From a virus, in the IMG/VR virus record IMGVR_UViG_3300009151_000177, positions 1-37,180 of that record: DNA of 37,180 bases. One strand, written 5' to 3'. A model generated the notes under the pieces. It was not told where the DNA came from. It worked only from the letters and a program-made list of their open reading frames with translations, and searched no databases. Shown here one piece after another: positions 18,501 to 25,449 of the stretch. Numbering within the stretch: the stretch's first letter is position 1; each line of letters starts with the position of its first letter. The translations under genes were made by a program, and so were the position numbers.

Positions 18501-19691
18501 GCAATGTAAATCTATTGATGGTATTGTGGCAAAATCGAAGAATCCCTTAGTAGTGTCGACAACGAAATAATTACCATAGGTGACATAGGTAGTGTCCGAT
18601 ACTACATTTGCGCGTTCCCTTGCTCTGTCACTGGTTAGTATAATATTAGATTGGTTTTCTATCCTATATCCCCTGACATATGCTACGCCTTTTCCTATAT
18701 TAAGGTCGTATTGATTGGTTGTCCCATTGATACTAGGGGATGTTGTTAATTTGAAATCTTCGACAATATAATCTCCATTTGTTTCAAAATCTCGCTTTGC
18801 GAAATAGTCATCAATAGTTGAATATACGGTTTGGTCCGTTTGGTTGACTATAATACCATTAGCAGTTCGTACTAACTCTATGAATCCTGAATCATCTCCT
18901 GCGGTAGTTTGTCTAGTTTCTAGTGCTACTGTTATTTGATATCGGGAGGCACCTGGTGCTTGGAAATTAGATGCACCTATGGCGGGGTCGAGCAATGTTG
19001 GATCTGATGAGCTATCTACAACATTTTCATTTATATTTAAACCTATTCGGAGTGATGGCGTATTATCATATGCATCTAATACTGTTGTTTGTTCTTGGAC
19101 ATTAACAAAATTACCTACGTTATATGATGTCTGCACACTATTTTTTATGATATTACTATAACCATTGATGACATAAAACACGCCTGCAGATATTGACGCC
19201 ACCGATGATTTCCCGGTAGATGTGTTCCCGCCAGCAATACCTATCGCCGTACCTATTGCTGCTCCATTTGTCCACAATAGCGATGAATCTGTGAAGTGTT
19301 GTCCAGAGATATATGACAAGATTAGTGTTGGGAATAATCCAGTATTCCCTGGATTTTGTTGTGCTACTAATACCGTAGCCTTTATGATTCCATGTTCATC
19401 AGTAACTAAGCTCCCCGCGAGTGAGCTTATAGATATTGTAGTAGTTGCGTATGTTGGGTTTAGTTTAACGTAATGACATTTAAGATTGGTGGTTACTTTG
19501 CCGCCAGATATTGGTGTATTTTGTGTGTATATCGATGACGCAAACTGTGTAATTTGGTTTTGTATAATTGTTTGCGATTGTGTTAATTCTCGAGCTTGTA
19601 CCGAATATCCTGGTCGGAACAGGATTCTGTGGTAATTGTCGGATGGGTCGAAGTCATCAAAAAATGGGGCGATATTGAAGTTTAATGCCAT
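12552..19691 (-). CDS. DUF4815-type giant baseplate/tail structural protein, 2379 aa
   Basis: The N-terminus (residues 1-70: APFFDDFDPSDNYHRILFRP, then GYSVQARELTQSQTIIQNQI) is the DUF4815 signature of T4-type phages. Further on are YSTIDDYFAKRDFETNGDYI (near 285) and a repetitive beta-rich body. At about residues 1440-1535 there is a jelly-roll-like segment (AGSYLITADCYGSATIQVNG) resembling PA14/carbohydrate-binding folds. At about residues 1820-1990 is a conserved block (LDALAQSFIIDKNTYPNGVF, later GSLFESQNSITWTPDQT) also typical of this family. A GSGY-type repeat lies near residue 2195. It lies right after gp8, where T4 has gp9/gp10, so it may act as a wedge-peripheral or fibre-anchoring protein. 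It is unusually long. Its 3' end overlaps the 72-aa gene. Confidence 0.85.
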   Translation of the reverse strand: MALNFNIAPFFDDFDPSDNYHRILFRPGYSVQARELTQSQTIIQNQITQFASSIYTQNTPISGGKVTTNLKCHYVKLNPTYATTTISISSLAGSLVTDEHGIIKATVLVAQQNPGNTGLFPTLILSYISGQHFTDSSLLWTNGAAIGTAIGIAGGNTSTGKSSVASISAGVFYVINGYSNIIKNSVQTSYNVGNFVNVQEQTTVLDAYDNTPSLRIGLNINENVVDSSSDPTLLDPAIGASNFQAPGASRYQITVALETRQTTAGDDSGFIELVRTANGIIVNQTDQTVYSTIDDYFAKRDFETNGDYIVEDFKLTTSPSINGTTNQYDLNIGKGVAYVRGYRIENQSNIILTSDRARERANVVSDTTYVTYGNYFVVDTTKGFFDFATIPSIDLHCVTAANIVSTNSTTYSSTLVGSALIRQLDYQYATNLALANTFVYNAHVSDINTYSLTGNSTSGSSTTSITFYDITGKFSNANNAYNGSTLTINSGTGASQVVVLSEYNGSTKTAKVTPTLFVAPDTTSTFTIAFNKTNTNSIVQANATYALTANANINVNGKQGYTTILQSAQKPELIAQLGMSYVGSATSSSYYTTQTFRGLGFDGSGNLTIKSNNSSLFIGSVNQSFYGEPFNQLFTVIDTTTGNTLPFNDSGNSAIVLSNTSIKFVAPAYAGKSSGIAVIASMFTPSADNTNIFKYKTIIKGNTTYSGTFTNPNSVANVQFTVAAGNPSGQVLILRAAVNTIKIPLYVADVKTVVKVYDMRTSGVTPTGLLSQYTDITTSFTFNDGQLDSQYQHSYIKLREGCTFPIGDIIVVFNYYLHSGGDGYFNINSYMNATPPETSIANIPVYVASNGITYNLGDCIDFRPSRKNMIANPGWEYTATTNIDGKDTHGVLLPKNESVHMCNYSYYLGRKDKLILSKDKVFSIIKGAPSLNPIFPTAPAGSLVLANIALDPYTSYVQGEGPSSLSGESALGVRIPTIPSNLSIDKIPHKRWAKSDITALQSQVNNLEYYTSLSLMEQHTNALQVPDSKGLNRFKNGILVDTFADFSAADTSNPDYSANINIRKGQLYPITEIDNYQLHHVDVLNSFSTHKGTDNYAVDSLGHGTTNIFTLPYSTNILINQPFATSVISANPFDVITSTGVMTINPPIDNWVNSIEPPSITISTPHLQMAQYPGAMNLTNAGDFASLVGTTTATNPSQGAVTQSYISQTVGLTTAEVSKAVSQGLVTNKGYVTNSAVAPFIRAQELIIRAKGLTHNSPVSCWFDGTNVDKWVTSPNVILLKDVTGTFYDDNIIGFYESNISTFFPIGRVVSTTVTSSNTVTLYVATTINPPPESTSTLLINAYFDSHGNFLPNGTTGSGNVVLPAGSGGGLHAIHHNGKVTHVGGGYTQVLNPLTAAATIYKSPLVPTGTRTANATTWGKYGFSDFLNQYGVWDAILPPNSNGGTFAASHKINITKAGSYLITADCYGSATIQVNGTTVLTLPMKYTGTVYTYAVTLAAGINTISWSAVNTQTLNYSTSSATRGYSSFALTLGPVTSQGADGDEFTDPNEASEGEVYLLFNTVTPPNLSYTPAAGTETAMIGGGSYYEKVTKLILDFDALTAANTIYVGSTITVKAFSITGYTYGAMYIPPLPKYAGDGDPVYSANYASDVKKWNAAYGVGTQPPKYITSTEWFPTLITGYDKATNTITVQTPVDISIGINTIFGGDITSTYTIDGVEFSTANAIAKGNAIPQKSTDDHGQFVGIFNVPGSNFYNGQRTFRLDNRTDPMSPDTATTYAEAIFTSGNISGVESLSASIDASAIPIIPVAQQSLSPTANPNVSTLDALAQSFIIDKNTYPNGVFVSSVDLFFQSKDKVADIKVSIVDTINGVPNGKSLHYSTTILKPSEVVTSNAPHYLSSTTATTFKFQAPVYIQPGILYAIMIQSSSKNYTLYFGEQNKTIDGLYKSTAPAQPGGVVTGVPKIGGAPYIGSLFESQNSITWTPDQTKDLMFTIKQCVFNTSITPSLDFVLPINLPKRKLGTSDVLYGINPNIVSNLYSKYTANTPVHALNFTTTEFTPTATKIDYQYSTTLTNTLQPTAFSSVSPGGFAAPTQDNLHLNDGLGERILLNTSNNSIQFLAKLTSNDKNVSPVLADDGITAYTVLYYINNMGMDTSKIQITNTGTGYNVATMNVTISAPDVGNNQAVVAYKTTSGNLTSVYVTNPGSGYLTTPTITINDPSTRSGNVNAVVTVYGETSAKGGNSYAKYITKPVTLTPDNESGDLRVYYTAYKPAGADIVIYYKILNSADSSKFTDQHWQIMTQISNRNVYSTDRSNLIEYQWAPGILNAANNNISYVSTNGQTYNKFVQFAIKAVMLTNDNTNVPFLSDIRALALPSGTYT

Positions 19692-19721
19692 TAGAGTTCT
19701 CTTATTAGTTAATATTAGTAA

Positions 19722-21104
19722 TTAAAATGAAAGCACAAACTTAATTTGCTCGATTCCATCCACACTTCTTTGTATTCCTGATCTGTTCTCTATATATGTG
19801 ATGTATCCAGACTGGGGTACTAATATAGAAGGATCTATCCCTACTAAATTTCTAGCACACCCGGAAAGTGCACCAATTACAGGTCTATTTATCACAGGAA
19901 TTCCAGTGACATTTATAAATGATAGTATATTTGCTGCGGTGTCAAAGCATAATGATGTGGCTGAAAATGATATATTACCGGTCGAGTCGGTTTGGGATAT
20001 GTTTTCATCGGACAAAAACTCCCCATTACCTGATGATAATATAAAATCTGTTGACACTTTATATATAGAATCAGTACCAGTTTCTGGTGTTGTATTCGTG
20101 TCAATTGGGTTTATCATCAGACCAACTTGTCTATAATCAATAGTAGTTGGTACTTTTCCACCTTCACTTCCGTTGAAGGTGCATGTGTACATTATATTAC
20201 AGCACCCCAATTCGGCAATGGGGTCGGCTCCGTGTCCCCCTACTGGTGATATTGGTGCTATTATTACAGCACCACTACCACCACCCCCTGCATTTATTGA
20301 TATTGTCGGTACTGCCGTTGTATAATTATATCCGGCAGATTTTACTGTAATATCGGATATTGCTCCATTATGTAAAACAACATTAGCCGTAGCATTAAAC
20401 CCATCCCCAATAATGCGGACAGTAGGTGTCTGTGATGGTGTATACCCGGTGCCGCCATTAGTAACATTGATGACTTCGATGTCACCATACCCAGCAGTAT
20501 GTGTTAATGGGTTTGCTGCGTCCGAGGTGTACTTATCAACAGGGATTGGTATCCACTTACTATCCATGAACTTTATTTGTGAACCAACATCTATGGTGTA
20601 CATGTATTTCCATTTGTAGTTGTCTGTTGAGGTGTATATGTTGTTTGTGCCGTAAGTGCCTGGCTGGAAAATAGGTTCATGTGTTGATAGATTCCCGTTA
20701 CCATTCCATAGGCACTTGAATACTTGGTTGTAACTATTATTAATGTAGTAGTTTTTTGTATTTACCCCGGTAATGGGGTCTTTATCTGTCATGTTTACTG
20801 TGTCTGAATAGTAGTCATATATAGTGTTTGCCGTCCAATTATTGCGTTGGATAACTGGACTAATGTCAGATGATTCGATCTTTTTTGCTACAAAGATATT
20901 CTTGTATACCTGTTTTACATATGCCTGACTATCTGTCGGAATATCTGGATTATTGTCGTTACTCCATGGGTCTATTCTAGAAAGAAAGCAGTAAGTAGAT
21001 GAGATGGTATTATTAGATCCATAAACAACCGAAGTTGGTGAATAATATGTCTGGTCTACTTGAGCAACTCTAAATGAATTTGTTAGTAAATTTGTATTTG
21101 CCAT
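19722..21104 (-). CDS. 8: Baseplate wedge subunit, gp8-like, 460 aa
   Basis: The protein matches the T4 gp8-type wedge protein in its marine-phage form. It has FLSRIDPWSNDNNPDIPTDS near residue 40, then YVKQVYKNIFVAKKI, a TDNYKWKYMYTID segment near residue 160, and a C-terminus SGIQRSVDGIEQIKFVLSF. T4 gp8 is 334 aa. The extra length is largely an insertion near residues 205-285 made of GTGY-type beta repeats (NGGTGYTPSQTPTVRI, SAGYNYTTAVPTISI). AGGGACA lies before ATG. In the baseplate gp8 joins gp7, gp6, gp53 and gp10 in each wedge. The gene sits after the gp6/gp7 genes, as in T4. Confidence 0.85.
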   Translation of the reverse strand: MANTNLLTNSFRVAQVDQTYYSPTSVVYGSNNTISSTYCFLSRIDPWSNDNNPDIPTDSQAYVKQVYKNIFVAKKIESSDISPVIQRNNWTANTIYDYYSDTVNMTDKDPITGVNTKNYYINNSYNQVFKCLWNGNGNLSTHEPIFQPGTYGTNNIYTSTDNYKWKYMYTIDVGSQIKFMDSKWIPIPVDKYTSDAANPLTHTAGYGDIEVINVTNGGTGYTPSQTPTVRIIGDGFNATANVVLHNGAISDITVKSAGYNYTTAVPTISINAGGGGSGAVIIAPISPVGGHGADPIAELGCCNIMYTCTFNGSEGGKVPTTIDYRQVGLMINPIDTNTTPETGTDSIYKVSTDFILSSGNGEFLSDENISQTDSTGNISFSATSLCFDTAANILSFINVTGIPVINRPVIGALSGCARNLVGIDPSILVPQSGYITYIENRSGIQRSVDGIEQIKFVLSF

Positions 21105-21116
21105 ATGGTGTCCCTA

Positions 21117-22028
21117 TTATGCCGCAGCAATCCATGATGTTAATCCGCTATTATAGCAGTATCTAAATGATTTGCCTATAGCTGTTGCGCCAGCAAATGT
21201 TGGTATCAATGTTGGGTTGGCTGCTGCGCTTGCATATGTTGTTGCATTAGAACTTGCATTCACGAATCCGCATAATTGTCCATTTACTGGATTCTGTGGC
21301 ATTGTGATCGTTACTGTTGCTGTGCTGGGTGCGGTCAACAGCGTATTCATTGATGATATATTGCTTAACTGAACGGCCAACGCTGAAGTAGTTACCGTAA
21401 TGTAATTTGGTGATAGTACTTGCTTCCCATATGTTACTGTACCGCAAGTTGCTGTATTGGAAATTATGACATTACCAGTTACTCGAAGGTCCCTAAGAAC
21501 GTCAATGTAAGACTTATTTAACCTACATATAATATTAGCAGAAGTTGTACCCCCGGCAATGATTATTACATTGCCCCCAGAGGATGCTGTACCTATTATT
21601 AGATTACCATCCGTCGATGTACTAGATGACCCATTCACGTATAGGTATCCATCGAGTGCACCCATGGACGAATATGATGAATCAGTATATGTTGAATTAT
21701 TAATACCCAAATCAATATAGTTATTAGAATTCGTGCCTACGTCTGCGGTGCCGATGTAGTCGACTGACCCAGTGCTCGCCATATTTTGGTTATTCAATTG
21801 TAATGCGGCATTATATGCAGTACCATAAATCTGTACCATTACATTAGGTAATGTTACTGGGGTTATGCCAACATTCAATACATTAGTGGAGTACAAACTG
21901 CTGGCCAGTTGTGTTTCTGTTATCCTAGAGGTTATTGCCGTTTGTATGTCCGTACAAACAAATATTGTATTGGACGTGTTTGCATTTAACGAATTGGATG
22001 GTAGTTGTGATATTTTAATTGTAGCCAT
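21117..22028 (-). CDS. Structural protein between gp7 and gp8, 303 aa
   Basis: The start MATIKISQLPSNSLNANT is the (A)TIKISQLP opening of many phage fibre and tail appendage proteins. The middle is beta-rich and glycine-poor (SLYSTNVLNVGITP, YIDLGINNSTY). The last about 60 residues (NPVNGQLCGFVNAS ... YCYNSGLTSWIAAA) are a distant version of the C-terminal module in the 239-aa and 766-aa proteins. It lies between gp7-like and gp8-like genes, where T4 has no gene. The start is preceded by AGGTT. It is probably a small wedge-attached spike or short fibre, inferred from module and position only. Confidence 0.8.
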   Translation of the reverse strand: MATIKISQLPSNSLNANTSNTIFVCTDIQTAITSRITETQLASSLYSTNVLNVGITPVTLPNVMVQIYGTAYNAALQLNNQNMASTGSVDYIGTADVGTNSNNYIDLGINNSTYTDSSYSSMGALDGYLYVNGSSSTSTDGNLIIGTASSGGNVIIIAGGTTSANIICRLNKSYIDVLRDLRVTGNVIISNTATCGTVTYGKQVLSPNYITVTTSALAVQLSNISSMNTLLTAPSTATVTITMPQNPVNGQLCGFVNASSNATTYASAAANPTLIPTFAGATAIGKSFRYCYNSGLTSWIAAA

Positions 22029-22035
22029 TTTTGTT

Positions 22036-25000
22036 TTAACCTATTAATATAATTGAACCAAGTTCTGTTGCTAATGAATTACCTAGCTCGTCTGTAATGT
22101 AAGTCAGTACTATATCGCCAAGTGGTCCATATAGTACAACACTATCGCTATGTGCTACCAATGTTTTGTTTACTGATAACAACGAAGTTACTGTATTACT
22201 TATATATGTAGAGGTGGTGATTGTAGTATTAGATACTCCAGATACGGTTAGCGGATCATTGTTGGCAATTAATATCACATCACCGACACTGACTATGTCC
22301 CTAATAGGGCCGTCTGTGTACTGGTAGTTACCATTATTTATAATGTTGTATGAGTTGGTAATTGAGTTAATTGCGATGGTATTACTTCCAGCAATTGCCG
22401 TGGTGTGTGCAACATTGGCTATATTTACCCAAGTATTTTCTTGTAGTCGCACATATGTTCCGCCATATGACTGTATGTCTTCCACTCCGGTTTCTGTGTT
22501 CAAATCTTCAGAATTGTTTTCGGACATTTCATCTTCGAATACACCATTATCCATGCCAACAACTAATGAAGATATTACTTGGCCATTATAGCACGTTAAG
22601 TTTATTCTAGTTTTGTTTGGTACTATGAATGATGTGATGTCTGGCATAGTGATGAACACAACATTACTACTTATTGATTTATTAGATACATTGGCGACCA
22701 TTGATGTTATTGTTGACTTTTCGCCATTGTTATAATATTGTAACGTGTGTCCGGTTGTTGTATTACTTGATGCTCCAAAATCAATAGATGAATTTGATGA
22801 TAGTGTACATCTGCCCACAAGTTTAGTGCCTATTGGGTGTATTAAGTTCAATAGCGTTGATCGATATTTGGCGATCTCCTTATCTAATGTTATTTGGTAT
22901 GTGAACGCATTATAGTTTTCGCTCTGTAATACGTTAAATGAGCTAGGTTGTCCTGAGCTATCTATGTATTGACCATTCCCTATAGTTAGTCCATTTAAGA
23001 ATGTTGCGGATGCTTTTGCTGTCCCATCGCCATATATCAGCGATCCTGGGTTCAGTGTGTTGTTGAATCGGTTAAAATCCAGCCCAGGGAACTCATTAGA
23101 TAGCTTTATTGCTGATAATTGTTCATTGGTTATTCCCGACACCATATTCATATTTAATGTGTTAGTACTTAATGCTTGACCAACAACTGGGGATGAATTG
23201 TAATTATAAACCCTAATAATAAATATATTATCGGTGGCGTTATTATAATTAGATAATACTGGATATACAGAATCAACATAAGCAACAAACAGCGCAGATG
23301 ATTGAGATGTGCCTTGATATATTACATCACCTCGAGCTGGTAGTTGTGAGGTTGCAAATCCTAATAATCCATTAACTAGTATATCTTGGACGTTCAATGA
23401 TACCAATGGTCGTGATGTATAATCTTCACCATAATCACTTACAATAATTTCCGTTATTTTACCAACTCCATTGTAGTTTGGGTTGAGATTAACTCCAGTA
23501 CCAACAATACCCGGGACCATTAGTACAGCACCGGCTGCTGTGTTGTTTATTGACGTCACTGTAATCCGTGGCAACCCTGTACCAATTGAGTATCCACCTG
23601 CCGCGATAATCGAAGATATTACCGTAGGGTCTGCCACATTTTGTGTTGGTTTTATTGCGCCAATAGTATACCCATTTCCACCAAGAGATATGGTTCCGTT
23701 TGGAATATATGATACTCCTGTTATGCTGCCATTAGTATCAGTTGTGGTTACTTTTGCATTGGCTCCATATCCAGTACCGCCCAATATGTTGATTTTGTCA
23801 TTAACTGCATACCCAGTTCCTCCGGTTATTATTACTATGTGGGCCAATATTCCCATAGTGCTGATGTCTGCAAATACTACAGGCACCCCATGTAAATCGG
23901 TTGCCGTAGTTCCATACACGCAACTAGCTGTATATGTTGGTAGAGACCCAGCATCAATTCCGTTGCCTCCATTATCCACAGTGGCTGATGTAACTTGCCC
24001 TGTGTCAAATGATGTAAACGATAACGCAGATGATATAGTGGTATTGTAATTTGCTGACAGATTATTTGGGAATATTCCACCATATGACCAAGGATGTGAT
24101 GATGCATCGCCGATTTTGGTGAGTGCGAGAGTTGCCAAATCAGTAGCTGCGCCTGCGGGTGATCCCAGCATTGGTAATGCATTCGTTGGTATGTTGGTCA
24201 CCGTTGACGGATCATTGGTGTTGTTCAATACGCTAACTACATGGGCGAGTGCACCACCAGCAGAACTAGATGCGGTTATCTTTGATGTTGCTTGTCCTGG
24301 TGCTGTTATTGTTGCATTATGTGCGAAACCATATCCGCCATTGATTACTGACAATGTTTGCAAAGATCCTTTAGTGGTTGTGCCTACAGTGGCTGATGCG
24401 CCATGCCCTGTTGGGGTGGTTAATCCACCATATATAATAACAGGATCTCCCGGGTATCCGGTGATTGTGTTTGCACTACCATATGCGGAACCTTGGTTCG
24501 AGGTGTCTATATTAATTTGACCTATTTGTCCTAATATTTTTCCTCGTAATGGTTGACCATCATACAGCACGTCTTGATTGTATGTATCAACTATTCGAAC
24601 ATACTCGCCAGACATGAACAGTCTTTCTATATTAGACAAGAACACTTCTACATTGTTGCCACTTATTAATGCGTTTTCTATTGATGCTATTGTTTTGGAA
24701 GTCTCTCCAAATATTCTAAGATTTATTGTGTCTAAGAAGTGCATGTTTGCGTATCCATTTGGTATGTAAATGGACGCATTTGTAAAATCTTGTATTCCTG
24801 TTGGTGCTTCGGTAGTGTTGAATGAGTATGTCGTTGGTGTTGTTATTGAGTTTGTGTTGACGATCCATGTTCCATTTGGTGATGTGTTTCCGGATACCCC
24901 AGACAAAACAGCGATATCGCCACTACTTAAATAATGCGGTACTGTAGTTGTTACTGTTACCGTGGTCCCTGAGTATGTTATGTTCGACACATATATGACA

Positions 25001-25449
25001 TCGGTTGATATCTTTATGCTTTTAGTAATATACCACGAACCGGAGGATGCTTTAAACGTAACATCATTAGTGTTCAAGAAATCTACATCAGTATTGAATA
25101 GTATTCTGAATAGCAACTTGTATGATGCTGGTGTTCCTTTTGATTGATACAGTTTTTTTGCCAACTTTATTAATTCAGCTTGGTTTGTTAATGTATCTGT
25201 TGGGAAATATGATAAGAAGTCATTATAGAAATACTTTATGAACTCATTTGTTGTCTGGTCTATGTCTTTATATTTTAGCAGGTTTTTTGTCTGCTCAATA
25301 ACATTACCATTAAGTTCCATCCATTCGTAATATGCCTGCAAGAATACCACGAAATTTGAATAATTTGGTTCATCCCTAATGAATTCGGGTAATTGTGACG
25401 GTACTAGTAAACTAGTTAGATTAACATTTGTTATAGTGTTTGCTATCAT
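22036..25449 (-). CDS. 7: Baseplate wedge protein, gp7-like, 1137 aa
   Basis: The N-terminal domain (residues about 15-130) holds LPEFIRDEPNYSNFVVFLQA, a YYEWMELNG segment, NLLKYKDIDQTTNEFI, FLSYFP and KLYQSKGTPASYKLLFRILF. This is the helical opening of a large structural protein of T4-type phages. Its length is close to T4 gp7 (1032 aa), and it lies between gp6 and gp8, the T4 gene order. The middle (about 310-720) contains several GxGY beta repeats, for example VINGGYGFAHNATITAP and ITGGTGYAVNDKINILGG. The start ATG overlaps the gp6 stop by four bases (ATGA). In T4, gp7 links gp10 to the gp6/gp53/gp25 core. The gp7 name rests on synteny and size more than on sequence. Confidence 0.75.
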   Translation of the reverse strand: MIANTITNVNLTSLLVPSQLPEFIRDEPNYSNFVVFLQAYYEWMELNGNVIEQTKNLLKYKDIDQTTNEFIKYFYNDFLSYFPTDTLTNQAELIKLAKKLYQSKGTPASYKLLFRILFNTDVDFLNTNDVTFKASSGSWYITKSIKISTDVIYVSNITYSGTTVTVTTTVPHYLSSGDIAVLSGVSGNTSPNGTWIVNTNSITTPTTYSFNTTEAPTGIQDFTNASIYIPNGYANMHFLDTINLRIFGETSKTIASIENALISGNNVEVFLSNIERLFMSGEYVRIVDTYNQDVLYDGQPLRGKILGQIGQINIDTSNQGSAYGSANTITGYPGDPVIIYGGLTTPTGHGASATVGTTTKGSLQTLSVINGGYGFAHNATITAPGQATSKITASSSAGGALAHVVSVLNNTNDPSTVTNIPTNALPMLGSPAGAATDLATLALTKIGDASSHPWSYGGIFPNNLSANYNTTISSALSFTSFDTGQVTSATVDNGGNGIDAGSLPTYTASCVYGTTATDLHGVPVVFADISTMGILAHIVIITGGTGYAVNDKINILGGTGYGANAKVTTTDTNGSITGVSYIPNGTISLGGNGYTIGAIKPTQNVADPTVISSIIAAGGYSIGTGLPRITVTSINNTAAGAVLMVPGIVGTGVNLNPNYNGVGKITEIIVSDYGEDYTSRPLVSLNVQDILVNGLLGFATSQLPARGDVIYQGTSQSSALFVAYVDSVYPVLSNYNNATDNIFIIRVYNYNSSPVVGQALSTNTLNMNMVSGITNEQLSAIKLSNEFPGLDFNRFNNTLNPGSLIYGDGTAKASATFLNGLTIGNGQYIDSSGQPSSFNVLQSENYNAFTYQITLDKEIAKYRSTLLNLIHPIGTKLVGRCTLSSNSSIDFGASSNTTTGHTLQYYNNGEKSTITSMVANVSNKSISSNVVFITMPDITSFIVPNKTRINLTCYNGQVISSLVVGMDNGVFEDEMSENNSEDLNTETGVEDIQSYGGTYVRLQENTWVNIANVAHTTAIAGSNTIAINSITNSYNIINNGNYQYTDGPIRDIVSVGDVILIANNDPLTVSGVSNTTITTSTYISNTVTSLLSVNKTLVAHSDSVVLYGPLGDIVLTYITDELGNSLATELGSIILIG

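Noticed and set aside
23483-24520. Plus-strand frames of 188 and 134 codons inside the gp7-like gene
   Set aside because: They are antisense to the repetitive beta-rich GxGY region, with no upstream signals and no protein features.
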